A stretch of 64,000 bases of DNA from Calliopum simillimum (taxonomy: Eukaryota > Arthropoda > Insecta > Diptera > Lauxaniidae). A program made the translations under genes and the position numbers. The DNA lies in contig OX638371.1 of the NCBI GenBank assembly GCA_951812925.1, positions 117,451,124 through 117,515,123 on the forward strand, read 5' to 3'. Under the pieces are notes generated by a model. It was given only the letters and a program-made list of their open reading frames with translations. It made no database searches and had not been told where the DNA came from. Shown here piece by piece: positions 1 through 9,855 of the stretch (position 1 is its first letter; the number at the start of each line of letters is the position of its first letter).

Positions 1-534
1 AACTAACAACAATAAATGAAGAAAAACAATAGCAGCAGAATGCAACAAAAGCATACACTCCTATACTATGCATACACTTCATCACTGGAGGGGCACGATT
101 GTCTGAGGTCTCTTGCCGTAGCGGTCGTGCTTTTGCTCCACAATTAGCTCGCAGCATATTTTACGATTTTTAATGCTTTATTGGCATTTATATGCGCGCA
201 CAATGTTTTTCCGCCATCACAATGAATACCGACCACATGGGTTTTACATTTACCCGGCAAAAAAAAAAGTTTTTTTAGGAAACATAAAAAAGTGTATTGA
301 TGACAAAGGGTCAGAAACGACAAACAGGGCTGGCCATTTCATATAATTTTGGATGAAAGACATTCTTGGTTAGAATTGCAGATAAGCTGCATCGACCCAT
401 ATAGGCATATTTGAAGTTGTTTCACACTTTCTGTTCACAAAAAATTGTTTAGCAATGTGAAAGTGTTGGAGCGCTCCACATTATTTCATAAATTCAACAT
501 TTTAGTTCAAGATTTGATTGAAACGAGCATTTGT
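1..534. other. AT-rich intergenic stretch, no gene seen
   Basis: No convincing open frame, RNA gene or terminal-repeat element was recognised in this stretch. It ends at the TTAA-flanked hairpin that begins at 539. Confidence 0.5.
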
Positions 535-538
535 TTAA

Positions 539-608
539 CCCTTTCGACCCGGCTGGGACAATATATCCCAATTTACATATATATATTGTCCCAGCCGGGT
601 TGAAAGGG
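539..608. mobile_element. 70-bp TTAA-flanked hairpin MITE (piggyBac-like)
   Basis: A near-perfect palindrome whose arms read CCCTTTCGACCCGGCTGGG and its complement, separated by a short AT-rich loop. TTAA lies immediately outside both ends (535-538 and 609-612). TTAA target duplication and a CCCTTT tip are typical of piggyBac-type elements, so this is probably a minimal piggyBac-derived MITE. The superfamily is inference; the hairpin and flanks are seen directly. Confidence 0.75.
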
Positions 609-660
609 TTAACAAGTTTCTTGATCGTCATTCCAAAAAAAATTTTAAATTATAGTAGAA

Positions 661-1577
661 CTAGTAAGGGTGGTATCTTTGGCCTGGCCAAAAACTAAAT
701 ACCCTACACTGCATTTCAAGTACTCGTATATTATTAAACATTTAGTTGATGAATACTATACAAAGTACGTATTCTTGTACATACAAGTTTTTTATAAAAT
801 AAATTGTTGAATTCTTCCGTAACCTCTAGGAGAGTATAAGAACAAATTGCTTATAAGGGGAGTGCCACGCCCTCTCCGAGTTTACCTAGATTTTGCCTAG
901 AGCTTGCATTTATTGTTCTGAGTGTTAGAGTAAAGTTCGGTTAATGTTTCTTAAAAAAAATCTTTCAGTATAGCATTTTCAAACTTTCGCTCATATGGGA
1001 GGTGCCACGCCCTCTAGTCCTAGTCCTACTTTTTTCTCAGAGTTTGCAATTAATGCTCTTAGTATTTGAGTGAAGTTAAGTTGGATTATCTCAAAAAACG
1101 CTTTCAATATAACATTTTGAAACTTTTGTTTATATGGGAGGTGCCACGCCCTCTAGTCCGAAGTTGCCTAGTTTTTGCTCAGAGCTTGTACTTACTATCT
1201 CTAGCACTTATGTGTATTTTGCTTCTGTTATTGCAAATAATGCTCTTATTATCACATTTTGAATATATTTTTTGTATGGGCGATAGGCGTGTCCGTTGAC
1301 CGATTTTTCTCATTTTCAATCCCCCGAGCTAACTTTAGTGACGAAGGCAGTGTACCAAATTTCATTGAATTATCTTGCTCAGTTTTTCCAAAAAATGTAT
1401 TTCCACACACAGCCGTTACCCAGCCAGCCAGCCAGCCAGACAGACGGACATGGCTATATCGACTCAGGAGGTGACGCTGATCAAGAATATATATACTTTT
1501 CCATACCTGCCACGCCTCCTTCTCTGCGTTACAAACGGAAGGACAAAGTGAATATACCCTGGGTGTAGGGTATAAAA
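661..1577 (+). repeat. Dispersed repeat with 'gtgccacgcc' modules, copy 1
   Basis: Interspersed repeat that recurs at least six times here. The 5' tip reads ctagtaaggg...ttggcctggcc; the body has modules with gtgccacgcc at 862, 1002 and 1141 (about 140 bp apart). The 3' part has the cagccagccagac run, a 'gatcaagaatatatatactt' block and ends at ggtgtagggtataaaaa near 1577. It has no coding capacity. The class is unknown: a non-autonomous element is likely, but I cannot assign it to LINE, Helitron or TIR type. Confidence 0.7.
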
Positions 1578-1726
1578 ACATAAACTTACGTTTAATTAAA
1601 AAAAGGCGGTGCTGGGGATGTGTATTAAATCCTAATCGCCCAAAACTGGCAGTTGTTCCGGAAAACATAAAAAAAGTCTACAAAATAAGCTGTGTAAAAT
1701 AGCTGACACCTTAAAGATATCAGAAG

Positions 1727-2115
1727 GTGATGGTTACAATTTTACAGGAAAATTTGAGCAAACTTTCAAAATGTGTACCGCATTTTTCTAAGACGATGAA
1801 AACGATGATTAAAATTAATGAACTACGCTTCAAATTATTTGCCCACCTACCGAACTCTCCAGATCTGGCCCCCATCGATTACTATCATTTTTGCAGACCT
1901 CAAAAATGCTTCAGAGAAAGCAATATAGCTATAATGACTAAGTGATTGCCGAAGCTTTGGCATATTTTGAGAGCAAAGACAAATCGATCTCCAAAAAAAG
2001 TGTCAAAATGTTAGAGAAGCGTTGGAATGATTGTATCGCTCTTGGAGGAGGACAAAAAAGTTGTGTTTTCTTCTCTAAACCGAGAACTTGTCAGCCTTTG
2101 TGGAATATAAATGTG
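1727..2115 (+). pseudogene. Mariner transposase relic (C-terminal part)
   Basis: Two overlapping frames together resemble the C-terminal third of a mariner (DD34D) transposase. The first has a degenerate form of the HPPYSPDLAPSDY signature, reading AHLPNSPDLAPIDYY near 1840-1885, which includes the third catalytic Asp. After a stop and frame change near 1945 the second has EALAYFESKDKS and EKRWNDCIALGG, the usual mariner C-terminus. Frameshifts and loss of the N-terminal half make it non-functional. Terminal repeats were not located. Confidence 0.75.
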
Positions 2116-2339
2116 GATCATAAATTATCAATCCTCTGTTTCGAAAAGAGCATTGCGGGATCGATTATGAAGTAATTGTTTTCTCCGTTTCTTTTCGGGA
2201 CATCAGATGAAAATTAAGTTATCTTGCTCTCTTAATTTTCAACTCAGACTTGAAGATAATCCAGATAATGATGATTATCTAAAAACAGATTTAAAAATTT
2301 TACTTGTATGCGCTAACTATTCTAAGTATATGTGCGATA

Positions 2340-2890
2340 ACGTTTGCAATACAACAATTTGGAAATGTTGCTCGTATCGGAGGTACCACGCCCTCTTGTC
2401 CGAATCAACTAAGTTTCTGATTAGAGCTTGCATTTGCTATCCTTAGTAACTGAGTGAAATTTGGTTGAACTTTCTTTAAAAACTTTTTCAGTATAGCATT
2501 TTGAGACTTGCTTGTCTGGGATGCACCACGCCTTCTAGTCCTTATTCACCTAAATTTTGTTCAGAGTTGCACTTGTCATTCCTGGTGTTTATGAGTGTTT
2601 TGGTTGCGTCATAGTAGTAGCGGTAGACGTATCCGTTGACCGATTTCGCTCATTTTCAATCCCGAGCTAACTTTTACAACGGAGGCAGTGTCCAAAATTT
2701 CATCGAATTATCTTGTTTTGTTTTCTCGTGAAAAATATTTCCACGGACAGACAGTCAGCCAGCCAGACGGGCATGGCTATATCGACTCAGGAGGTGGCTC
2801 TGATCAAGAATATAAATACTTTTCCATACTTTCTACGCCTCCTTCTTTGCGATACAAACGGAAGAACAAAGTGAATATATATACGTATCT
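2340..2890 (+). repeat. Dispersed 'gtgccacgcc' repeat, copy 2 (5'-truncated)
   Basis: Same family as the copy at 661-1577. It contains two diverged modules (ggtaccacgccctc near 2383, gcaccacgccttc near 2522), the cagccagccagac run, the tcaggaggtg and gatcaagaatata blocks, and ends near gtgaatatatata. The 5' tip is missing. Confidence 0.6.
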
Positions 2891-3337
2891 CCAAAAAAAT
2901 GCAAAACTAAGTTTTTGATTGATTATGATGTTATTTAACTAAATAACGTTGGCTTTTGAATATAATGCGATATTCTAAAGATTTACTAATAGCGTGTTTC
3001 AGCTAAACAAGGTCCACCAAAAGATTTACTATGTTTTCATTTACTTAGTTTACGAGTGTTCGCTTCATTTGGCTTTTATTTGCTGCATATACTGGTTTGC
3101 AGCAACATGCACTGCATTCAATTAAATTAAATTAATTCCATTGACCTACGACGCTTAGATGCTTGCCTCCTGGTGCCCGTCATTCATGACAATAGTAAAT
3201 TGATTCTTGTTGATGTGTATGTACGAATACATCCGCTGCGTAGGTAAACCGAACGATTAAGGGTTCGGTTGTATTGCAATTCAACTTAGAAGTTGTAAGT
3301 AAGAATTATTATTGAAACTTTTTTGTTCGTCGATATA
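2891..3337. other. Intergenic stretch, nothing recognised
   Basis: AT-rich DNA between a dispersed repeat and a TA-flanked TIR element. No open frame of interest, no RNA gene and no repeat recognised. Confidence 0.4.
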
Positions 3338-3932
3338 CAGCTATGGAAAAAGAAATAGCACGATTGAGTTTATTTTAAAAACAGATTATTTTAGTTAGTT
3401 TGTTGAATGAATATGTTTAGATTGTTGAAGCCAAAAATTAATTTGGAGTTCATAGGTTTAAAAAAAACCACTTACTTAAAATATTTTCCTGTATTTAGCT
3501 CTGTTAAAGTCATTTAAGTGTTTAAAGATGCAGAAACATCTGGAAAGAGAAATAGCACACTTGTGAAGTCCTGTGGAAAAGGAAAGCAACCATATTGAAT
3601 AACCTGCTTAAAACAACTTGTTATAACTTACAACGTTAGTATTTTGTGATGTGGACACGATTTTTGATTGTTTCGTGACATCTACGAGGCAAGCTCACCA
3701 CAAGATTTTGTCATTTACTCTTTAGAATAGAATACCAAGCTTCTCGAATTCCTGCTCATGACTTTAACAGAGCTAAATCAAGGAAAATATTTTAAGTTAG
3801 TGGTTTTTTTAAGCCTATGGACTCCAAATTAATTTTTGACTTCAATTATACAAACATATTCATTCAACAAACTAACTAAAATACATTTTTTTTTAAATAA
3901 ACTCAATCGTGCTATTTCTTTTTCCATAGCTG
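3338..3932. mobile_element. Tc1-type non-autonomous element, TA target site
   Basis: Inverted repeats of about 190 bp begin CAGCTATGGAAAAAGAAATA and are flanked by TA at 3336-3337 and 3933-3934. The TA duplication and tip style fit the Tc1/mariner superfamily. The interior (about 3530-3750) repeats a variant of the tip (tggaaagagaaatagcac) and has no intact transposase, so this is a deletion derivative or MITE. Confidence 0.8.
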
Positions 3933-4029
3933 TAATTATACTATTTCTACTTGTTTGTTTAAACCAAAAACTCAAATTTAGGCAATAGGTGTGTTAACTT
4001 CATGGAGGAATACTAGTATAGTCATTATA

Positions 4030-6127
4030 TGGGTGATTCTTAGATAACTGTGCTTTTTCGAGTTGTAAAATTGGCAGATATTTTTTTTTGATTTTTGCAA
4101 GTTTCTTCATGCTATCTTATGTAAACACACTCTTAAAACTCACCTTTTAAGTAGATCAACAACAAGTGTGAATTTACGGCTTTGAGGTCGAAATTAAGAA
4201 ATTTTGCTGCCACGTTTGTGACCAAATTGCCACGTTTGTGACATTTTAGCCACAGTATGGAAAAATTATGGTTTTGAAGCGTTTTGATGAGAGATATATT
4301 GCATATAATGACAAATTTACACTTCAAGACTAATTTTGCAACAGTGTCATGTCTCCGGTGGTCCATTTTTTTTATACCCTACGGCCCTAAAGATCAACTA
4401 TGGTTCCCTGTCCTCTGTTTTAATAGCCGTTTATGATGGATTAGGATCTCCTAATTACAAATCTGATCTTGATTTTTTTCTATTACATCAGTATCCTTAG
4501 TTATCCTTGCTCAAAAGTGAAAAAATCACAGTTTTGACATCTACTTAACTAAAACAGCAATAAGTAAAATTAATTTTTGTCAATGGATTCAGACAGCCAA
4601 ATTTATTATCAACAAGACAAAATTTACCGTTTTTCAATTGGGTTCCCAGTTTCCGAGTTATAAGCCTTTAAAAAAAGGATACCTCTCAATAACACACAAA
4701 GGTCCGAAAAATTAACAAAAATGGTAAGTTTTATTATTTTTACCAGAAATATATTTTATCACGAAAATTTTAAGCCCTTGCAGACTAAAATCGGATGAAA
4801 AAATAAGGCTCTATTGTAGATTTAGTGAATGAACAGATGAAATTTTGATTCTGTGAATTTGCAAAGTAGTAGTTTAGTAGGCTTAGTCACTAAATCTAGA
4901 ATAGAGGTGTCATTTTTCATGCGATTATGGTCTGCAAAGTCACGAAATTTTTGTAATTAAATATGTTATTGATAAAAATAATAAAACTTGATTTTTTGTA
5001 ACTTTTCGGTCTCGAAAAATCCTTTGTATGTTATCGAAAGATGTCCTTAATTTAAACGTTTATAACTCGGAAGCTAAGAATCCAATTGAAAAACGGTAAA
5101 TTATGTCTTGTTGACAATAAATTTGGCTGTCTGAATCCATTGACAAAAATTTATTTTACTTGTTGTTGTTTTTGTTCTATAGCTTTAAGTAGATGTCAAA
5201 ACAGTGATTTTTTCACTTTTGAGCAAGGATATCTCAGGATTCTGATGGTGTAGAAAAATTTTTGTATTAAAAACATAATTAATAGCCTTCAACTAAACAT
5301 CTGTATACTCAAACTTTATATGAAATATGTTTTTTTGCAGACTGATAAAAAGTGCCACGTTTGTGACATTTTTGATGCGCCACGTTTGTGACATTTTTGC
5401 AGTTTATCGCTCATTGTAAAGCACGCTTTTGAGTTCAAGATTTTTCCGAAAGAATTTGGGGTCATGTCTGCAAATCCTACAAAAAAATTGTTTCATGCAT
5501 AAAATAAAATGACCTACCTGGGAGTGCCGAGTGCCACGTTTGTGACCATAATTTTTAGAAAAAACGGTTTTTGTTTATAAAATGCCCTATAAAACGCAAA
5601 CAGATTTCTTTTTGGACGCGTTCGGACATGATGACGTTTGGGTGATGGATAGTGGTCAGAATTAATGCATGTGTATTGCAATCTATTGACTGAAACAGTA
5701 GTACCATGCAGTAGTAGCACAATACTTTTAAGAAATTTTTTTTTTCCAAAACTAGGGGACAGTTTTCAATTCGAAATTGTGCCCTCTAAAAATTGTTTAA
5801 AACTGCAGATGAGCTCAGAATATTGTAGCCTTAAGTATTTACTTAATATGTGTAGTAACTTGTTTTCTGTTCTATTTCCGTTTTTGGTCGTTTTTCATCG
5901 TTTTGTGTTTAAAAAGTAGGGGTAGGACATGCCACGTTTGTGACATTTGGGGTATATTTGCAAACTTTCACAATAGACCAATAATTATTTGGTGGTAAAA
6001 TTGATCCGCTCTATTAGAAAAACATAGTTTCTAACTTAAAGCGTAATTTTTTGTGAAAAAAAAGCCTACTGTATAGGTGAAATCTCCAGAGGACACAAAA
6101 AGTACAGTTATCTGAGAATCACCCATA
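4030..6127. mobile_element. 2.1-kb TIR element with six CCACGTTTGTGAC repeats
   Basis: The ends are inverted copies of GGGTGATTCTYAGATAACTG (4031 and 6124 inward), with TATA-like flanks. The body carries six exact copies of CCACGTTTGTGAC, all on the plus strand, at 4210, 4230, 5355, 5380, 5534 and 5932. A palindrome at about 4490-5245 lies inside, splitting the copies two and four. No transposase frame was recognised. Repeated subterminal motifs often bind a transposase; that role is inference. Confidence 0.65.
4490..5245. repeat. Nested palindrome, arms about 370 bp
   Basis: The sequence from about 4490 (ccttgctcaaaagtgaaaaa) is repeated in reverse complement up to about 5245, with its centre near 4867. 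The arms are imperfect (small indels and substitutions). It could be a separate foldback element inserted in the host element, or the original inverted core of that element. Confidence 0.7.
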
Positions 6128-6182
6128 TACTCATCCAAAAAATTTATATAAATAATATTTATTTGAAAAACATTCTTATTAA

Positions 6183-6582
6183 GGGCCGGTTTCACAATGT
6201 ACAGTTAAGATATTTTTAAACTAAAGTTTACTAACGGAAGCATGGGTATAAACTTTCCGTTAAATTATTTGGATTTCAATAAATTCCATTTTTTAACTTA
6301 TGGTTAAATATATATTGTGAATAAATAACAAATTTCCCCTTAAAAAGTTTTCAAAAAATGTAAACATTTAAAATTTTCTCATATGAATTTGAAAAAATAT
6401 TTGAATTAATTTCAATCTGCCAGTTAAATTTTAACTGAAAAAATTGTGCCAGTTAAAGTTAACTGAACGTTAGAGTTTATTTTCCGTCAGTTAATAAATA
6501 ACTTCACATTGAGAAAACAATTTTTTCAAACTTACAGTTAAAGTTTCAGTTAAACTTTAACTGGACATTGTGAAAACGGCCC
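6183..6582. mobile_element. 400-bp MITE flanked by TTAA
   Basis: Terminal inverted repeats GGGCCGGTTTCACAATGT at the left and its near complement at the right, with TTAA on both sides (6179-6182 and 6583-6586). The interior is rich in cagttaa/ttaactg motifs. The TTAA could be a piggyBac site or contain the TTA/TAA target of a PIF/Harbinger element; the GGGCC tip slightly favours the latter. No coding sequence. Confidence 0.75.
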
Positions 6583-6586
6583 TTAA

Positions 6587-7109
6587 TAGGTTTTTTTTTT
6601 AATTTTCCGCATATCAGTTTTTAAAAAATTTTAAAATTTAGACCCATTGGAGCTAACTGTTGAATCTAACGACATTTTGTCATGCATGAATGACTTAAAA
6701 CAACCATATTTACAGAATTTTTCTACAATTTTACAGAACTTTAATATGATTGAAAACATCGAGTCAAGACTTTTTCCCATACAATTTTGTATGAAAAAAG
6801 TAATTTCGCGAGAGGCCGCTATATTTCAAATTTTTTTATTATATATCTGATTACCGGCCATTCATCCCGTCATTTTGAGGGGTCCCTACTTAAAAACAAA
6901 AAACTTGGAATACAACAAACACCCTAGTGCACCATTATTGTGAGGTTGACTGAAAATCTATGATTCTACCACGTTCGTGAGTGCTTTGACCACGTTTCGT
7001 TGCTGATTTGGATTTAACAACGTTTCGCAACACGCATTGCCAAATAAGTTTGCGTCTAAATAACTTGACAATTCGAGTGCAACTCCCCATATACTCTTTG
7101 CATTTACAT
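6587..7109. other. Intergenic stretch, no gene seen
   Basis: AT-rich DNA with a short frame at 6647-6850 that has no recognisable motif. Around 6966-7025 a run of diverged 'accacgttcgtgag'/'ccacgtttcg' words resembles the 13-mer of the element to the left, but too weakly to call a copy. Confidence 0.4.
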
Positions 7110-8530
7110 ATATATTTAATATTGAAAATTGATTTTTTAATTGAACTTTTAGTCATATATTTGCAAAGATCGACTTACCTATAAATCTATCAATGCATTT
7201 TTCTAACACATAATTATGACAAATCAAGGAACGGATTAAAAACACGGCTATAGTGACATATGTTTCGTCTTTCGCCACAAAGACTCATCAGACTATTTTT
7301 GTTGTAATTATAACTATATTTATTTTACTAAATTAATTATAATTGAAAAATTGCAAGTTTTTGAAACTTTTTTGTGTTTTTAGCCTGGGCGTGAGTTGAA
7401 CCAAGGAACTCGCGGTTGGTAGCAGAAAGTCGTTACCACTGCACCAGCCTTGCCCGGCTGCGAAGCCGACTTTTGCCAGTTTTGTTAGTGTGTTAATACG
7501 TATTGATATATCATAATTGTTGTTTTGTGTTATTTATTGATATTTGGTATAGTTGTTCCTTTGGAACAAATTCAATACCGATTGCAGGTGTTTCCACCTT
7601 ATCAGGGCGTGTTCTCCCAAATAACTTTAAGAATTTTTAAGTTTGTTACTTAATGACATTTATATATAGAAAATTCGTTTTTTAATTGAACTTTTAGTCA
7701 TATATTTGCAAAGATCGACTTACATATAAATCTATCAATGCATTTTTCTAACACATAATTATGACAAATCAAGGAACGGATTAAAAACACGGCTATAGTG
7801 ACATATGTTTCGTCTTTCGCCACAAAGACTCATCAGACTATTTTTGTTGTAATTATAATTATATTTATTTTACTAAATTAATTATAATTGAAAAATTGCA
7901 AGTTTTTGAAATCTTTTTGTGTTTTTGGCCTGGGCGTGAGTTGAACCAAGGAACTCGCGGTTGGTAGCAGAAGTCGTTCCACTGCACCAGCGTCTTAAAG
8001 TTATTTGGGAGAACACGCCCTGATAAGGTGGAAACACCTGCAATCGGTATTGAATTTGTTCCAAAGGAACAACTATACCAAATATCAATAAATAACACAA
8101 AACAACAATTATGATATATCAATACGTATTAACACACTAACAAAACTGGCAAAAGTCGGCTTCGCAGCCGGGCAAGGCTGGTGCAGTGGTAACGACTTTC
8201 TGCTACCAACCGCGAGTTCCTTGGTTCAACTCACGCCCAGGCTAAAAACACAAAAAGTTTTCAAAAACTTGCAATTTTTCAATTATAATTAATTTAGTAA
8301 AATAAATATAGTTTTAATTACAACAAAAATAGTCTGATGAGTCTTTGTGGCGAAAGACGAAACATATGTCACTATAGCCGTGTTTTTAATCCGTTCCTTG
8401 ATTTGTCATAATTATGTGTTAGAAAAATGCATTGATAGATTTATATGTAAGTCGATCTTTGCAAATATATGACTAAAAGTTCAATTAAAAAATCAATTTT
8501 CTATATATAAATGTCATTAAGTAACACACT
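7110..8530. repeat. Three-copy inverted/direct repeat cluster with tRNA-like cores
   Basis: A unit of up to 520 bp occurs three times: about 7110-7635 (minus sense), a truncated direct copy at about 7655-7995, and an inverted copy at about 7998-8530. Shared blocks include ttaattgaacttttagtcat, the cgaaacatatgtcactatag segment, a tRNA-like core and a tail with gggagaacacgccctgataa. The first and third copies form a large interrupted palindrome. No target duplication could be fixed. Confidence 0.75.
8175..8243 (+). other. tRNA-like module (SINE or tRNA-derived), best copy
   Basis: TGGTGCAGTGG at 8179-8189 matches a pol III box A and GGTTCAACTCA at 8223-8233 is close to box B; their spacing suits a tRNA-length unit. 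Other copies lie on the minus strand at about 7380-7450 and 7930-7995. The acceptor and T stems do not pair well, so I do not call a functional tRNA. It is better read as a tRNA-derived SINE head or pseudo-tRNA carried in the repeat cluster. Confidence 0.5.
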
Positions 8531-9282
8531 TAAAAATTCTTATACACTGAGAAAACAGTATGATTATATACATCAAAATTTGGTAATAATTAACAAATAA
8601 TATATTTGATATAGGCGAATCGAATATTTGATATCATTTAATGAGTGGCATATTTGAGCAATTTTATTGGTTCAATCGTATATTTGTTAATAATTACCAA
8701 ATATATGTTTGCATATAAAGACATTTATTGTTTTGAATTTAGACCTTTATTATTATTAATCTTTTTATTAATTAGAAACTAATATGACAATATTTGCTAG
8801 GATCACGGCGATATCATAAAATATAATATTTGTTATAAATTAAAAATAAAACTCCTCTCTGAAATTTGAATGCACTCGCCAAGTTGCAAAAAAAAACAAA
8901 AAAATAAAAACAAAAAAAAAACACAAAAAAAATCATATCTGGGTGGGGATTGAACTCATACCCCCGGGACATTTTTTGTTCTTTGTTAGATGCTACCATA
9001 TATTTACCAGCTACATTTGTAACCTTGGTTCATTGCAATCGTAAGAGGGAATCCATGTATAGCGAATTGGAACTATGCCGCGCGTATTGAATTCTTTAAA
9101 CCTCAGGACGCAATGACCGAATGTAAATTACTGAATCTTACAGCTTAACAATCAGAACTATATTATAACTATAGATGTTCTACATATACAAATTGAAATA
9201 CGAAAAAGTTATATCAAATCAAAAAGTCAATCAAAGTGAAGTAAAAAAATAAAATAATTAATTTAAAAAAAAAAATGTTCTT

Positions 9283-9360
9283 GTCTGGGATTCGAACATA
9301 GACCCACAGGATATGAGTCAAACGTCTTATACATTGAGCTAACTCTATCTACGTTTGTAG
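9283..9360 (-). other. tRNA-like module, left partner of an inverted pair
   Basis: Read on the minus strand it has a box-A-like TTAGCTCAATG followed by a box-B-like GTTCGAATCCC. It is a reverse-complement partner of the unit at 9530-9605 with small differences. The middle contains CTCATAT at about the anticodon position, hinting at a CAT (Met-like) ancestor. Poor stems argue against an active tRNA. Confidence 0.45.
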
Positions 9361-9529
9361 TGATTGTTATTTTGAATTTATTTTAAACAAAAAGTCAAAC
9401 ACAAAATTTAACAAGTATTGATTGTTTTTTGTAACTTTTGAAAATAATGTTTTGAAAATAATGTCAGTATGTTTTTGAAATTTTTCAATACTTGTTGAAA
9501 TTTTTGTATGACTTTTTGTTTAGAATTAA

Positions 9530-9605
9530 AGTAGATAGAGTTAGCTCAATGTATAAGATGTTTGAGTTATAACCTGGGGGCGTAGGTTCAAATCCCAGAC
9601 AAGAA
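9530..9605 (+). other. tRNA-like module, right partner of an inverted pair
   Basis: TTAGCTCAATG near 9541 resembles box A and GGTTCAAATCC at 9585-9595 matches the box B consensus. It lies in the same TIR element as its inverted partner at 9283-9360. Probably a tRNA-derived sequence, not a working gene, because the acceptor and T stems are poorly paired. Confidence 0.45.
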
Positions 9606-9855
9606 AGATTTTTTTTTAATTATTTTTTTTTTTTTTTAGAGTGCGTTCGAATCCTAGACAAGGTTTTTTTTTTAAGTTAAAGCAAATATTTGACACTCCA
9701 TCAAACAGATATCAGTTTTGGCCCAATCGACAATATTTCAAGGTCCAATTAAAGGCATATTAATATTTACCGAAATTTGTTAATTATTAACAAATATTTT
9801 CTAAAATGTTCAATCAAATATAATTCTTTGATCGAAACATACTCTTTTCTCAGTG

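Larger units (their letters stand above)
8545..9855. mobile_element. TA-flanked TIR element carrying tRNA-like modules
   Basis: The ends are inverted copies of CACTGAGAAAAcagtatg, with TA outside at 8543-8544 and 9856-9857. Subterminal regions share ttaataattaccaaatat-type sequence. No transposase is seen. The interior holds an inverted pair of tRNA-like units (9283-9360 minus, 9530-9605 plus) and a third degenerate one near 8940-9000. TA target sites suggest the Tc1/mariner superfamily; that assignment is inference. Confidence 0.65.

Noticed and set aside
8175..8243. A functional tRNA gene
   Set aside because: Box A and B fit, but acceptor and T stems do not pair adequately and the unit lies within multi-copy repeats; listed only as tRNA-like.
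7110..9605. CRISPR-like or other spaced-repeat array
   Set aside because: Repeats are few, long, inverted and eukaryotic-transposon-like; no regular repeat-spacer pattern.
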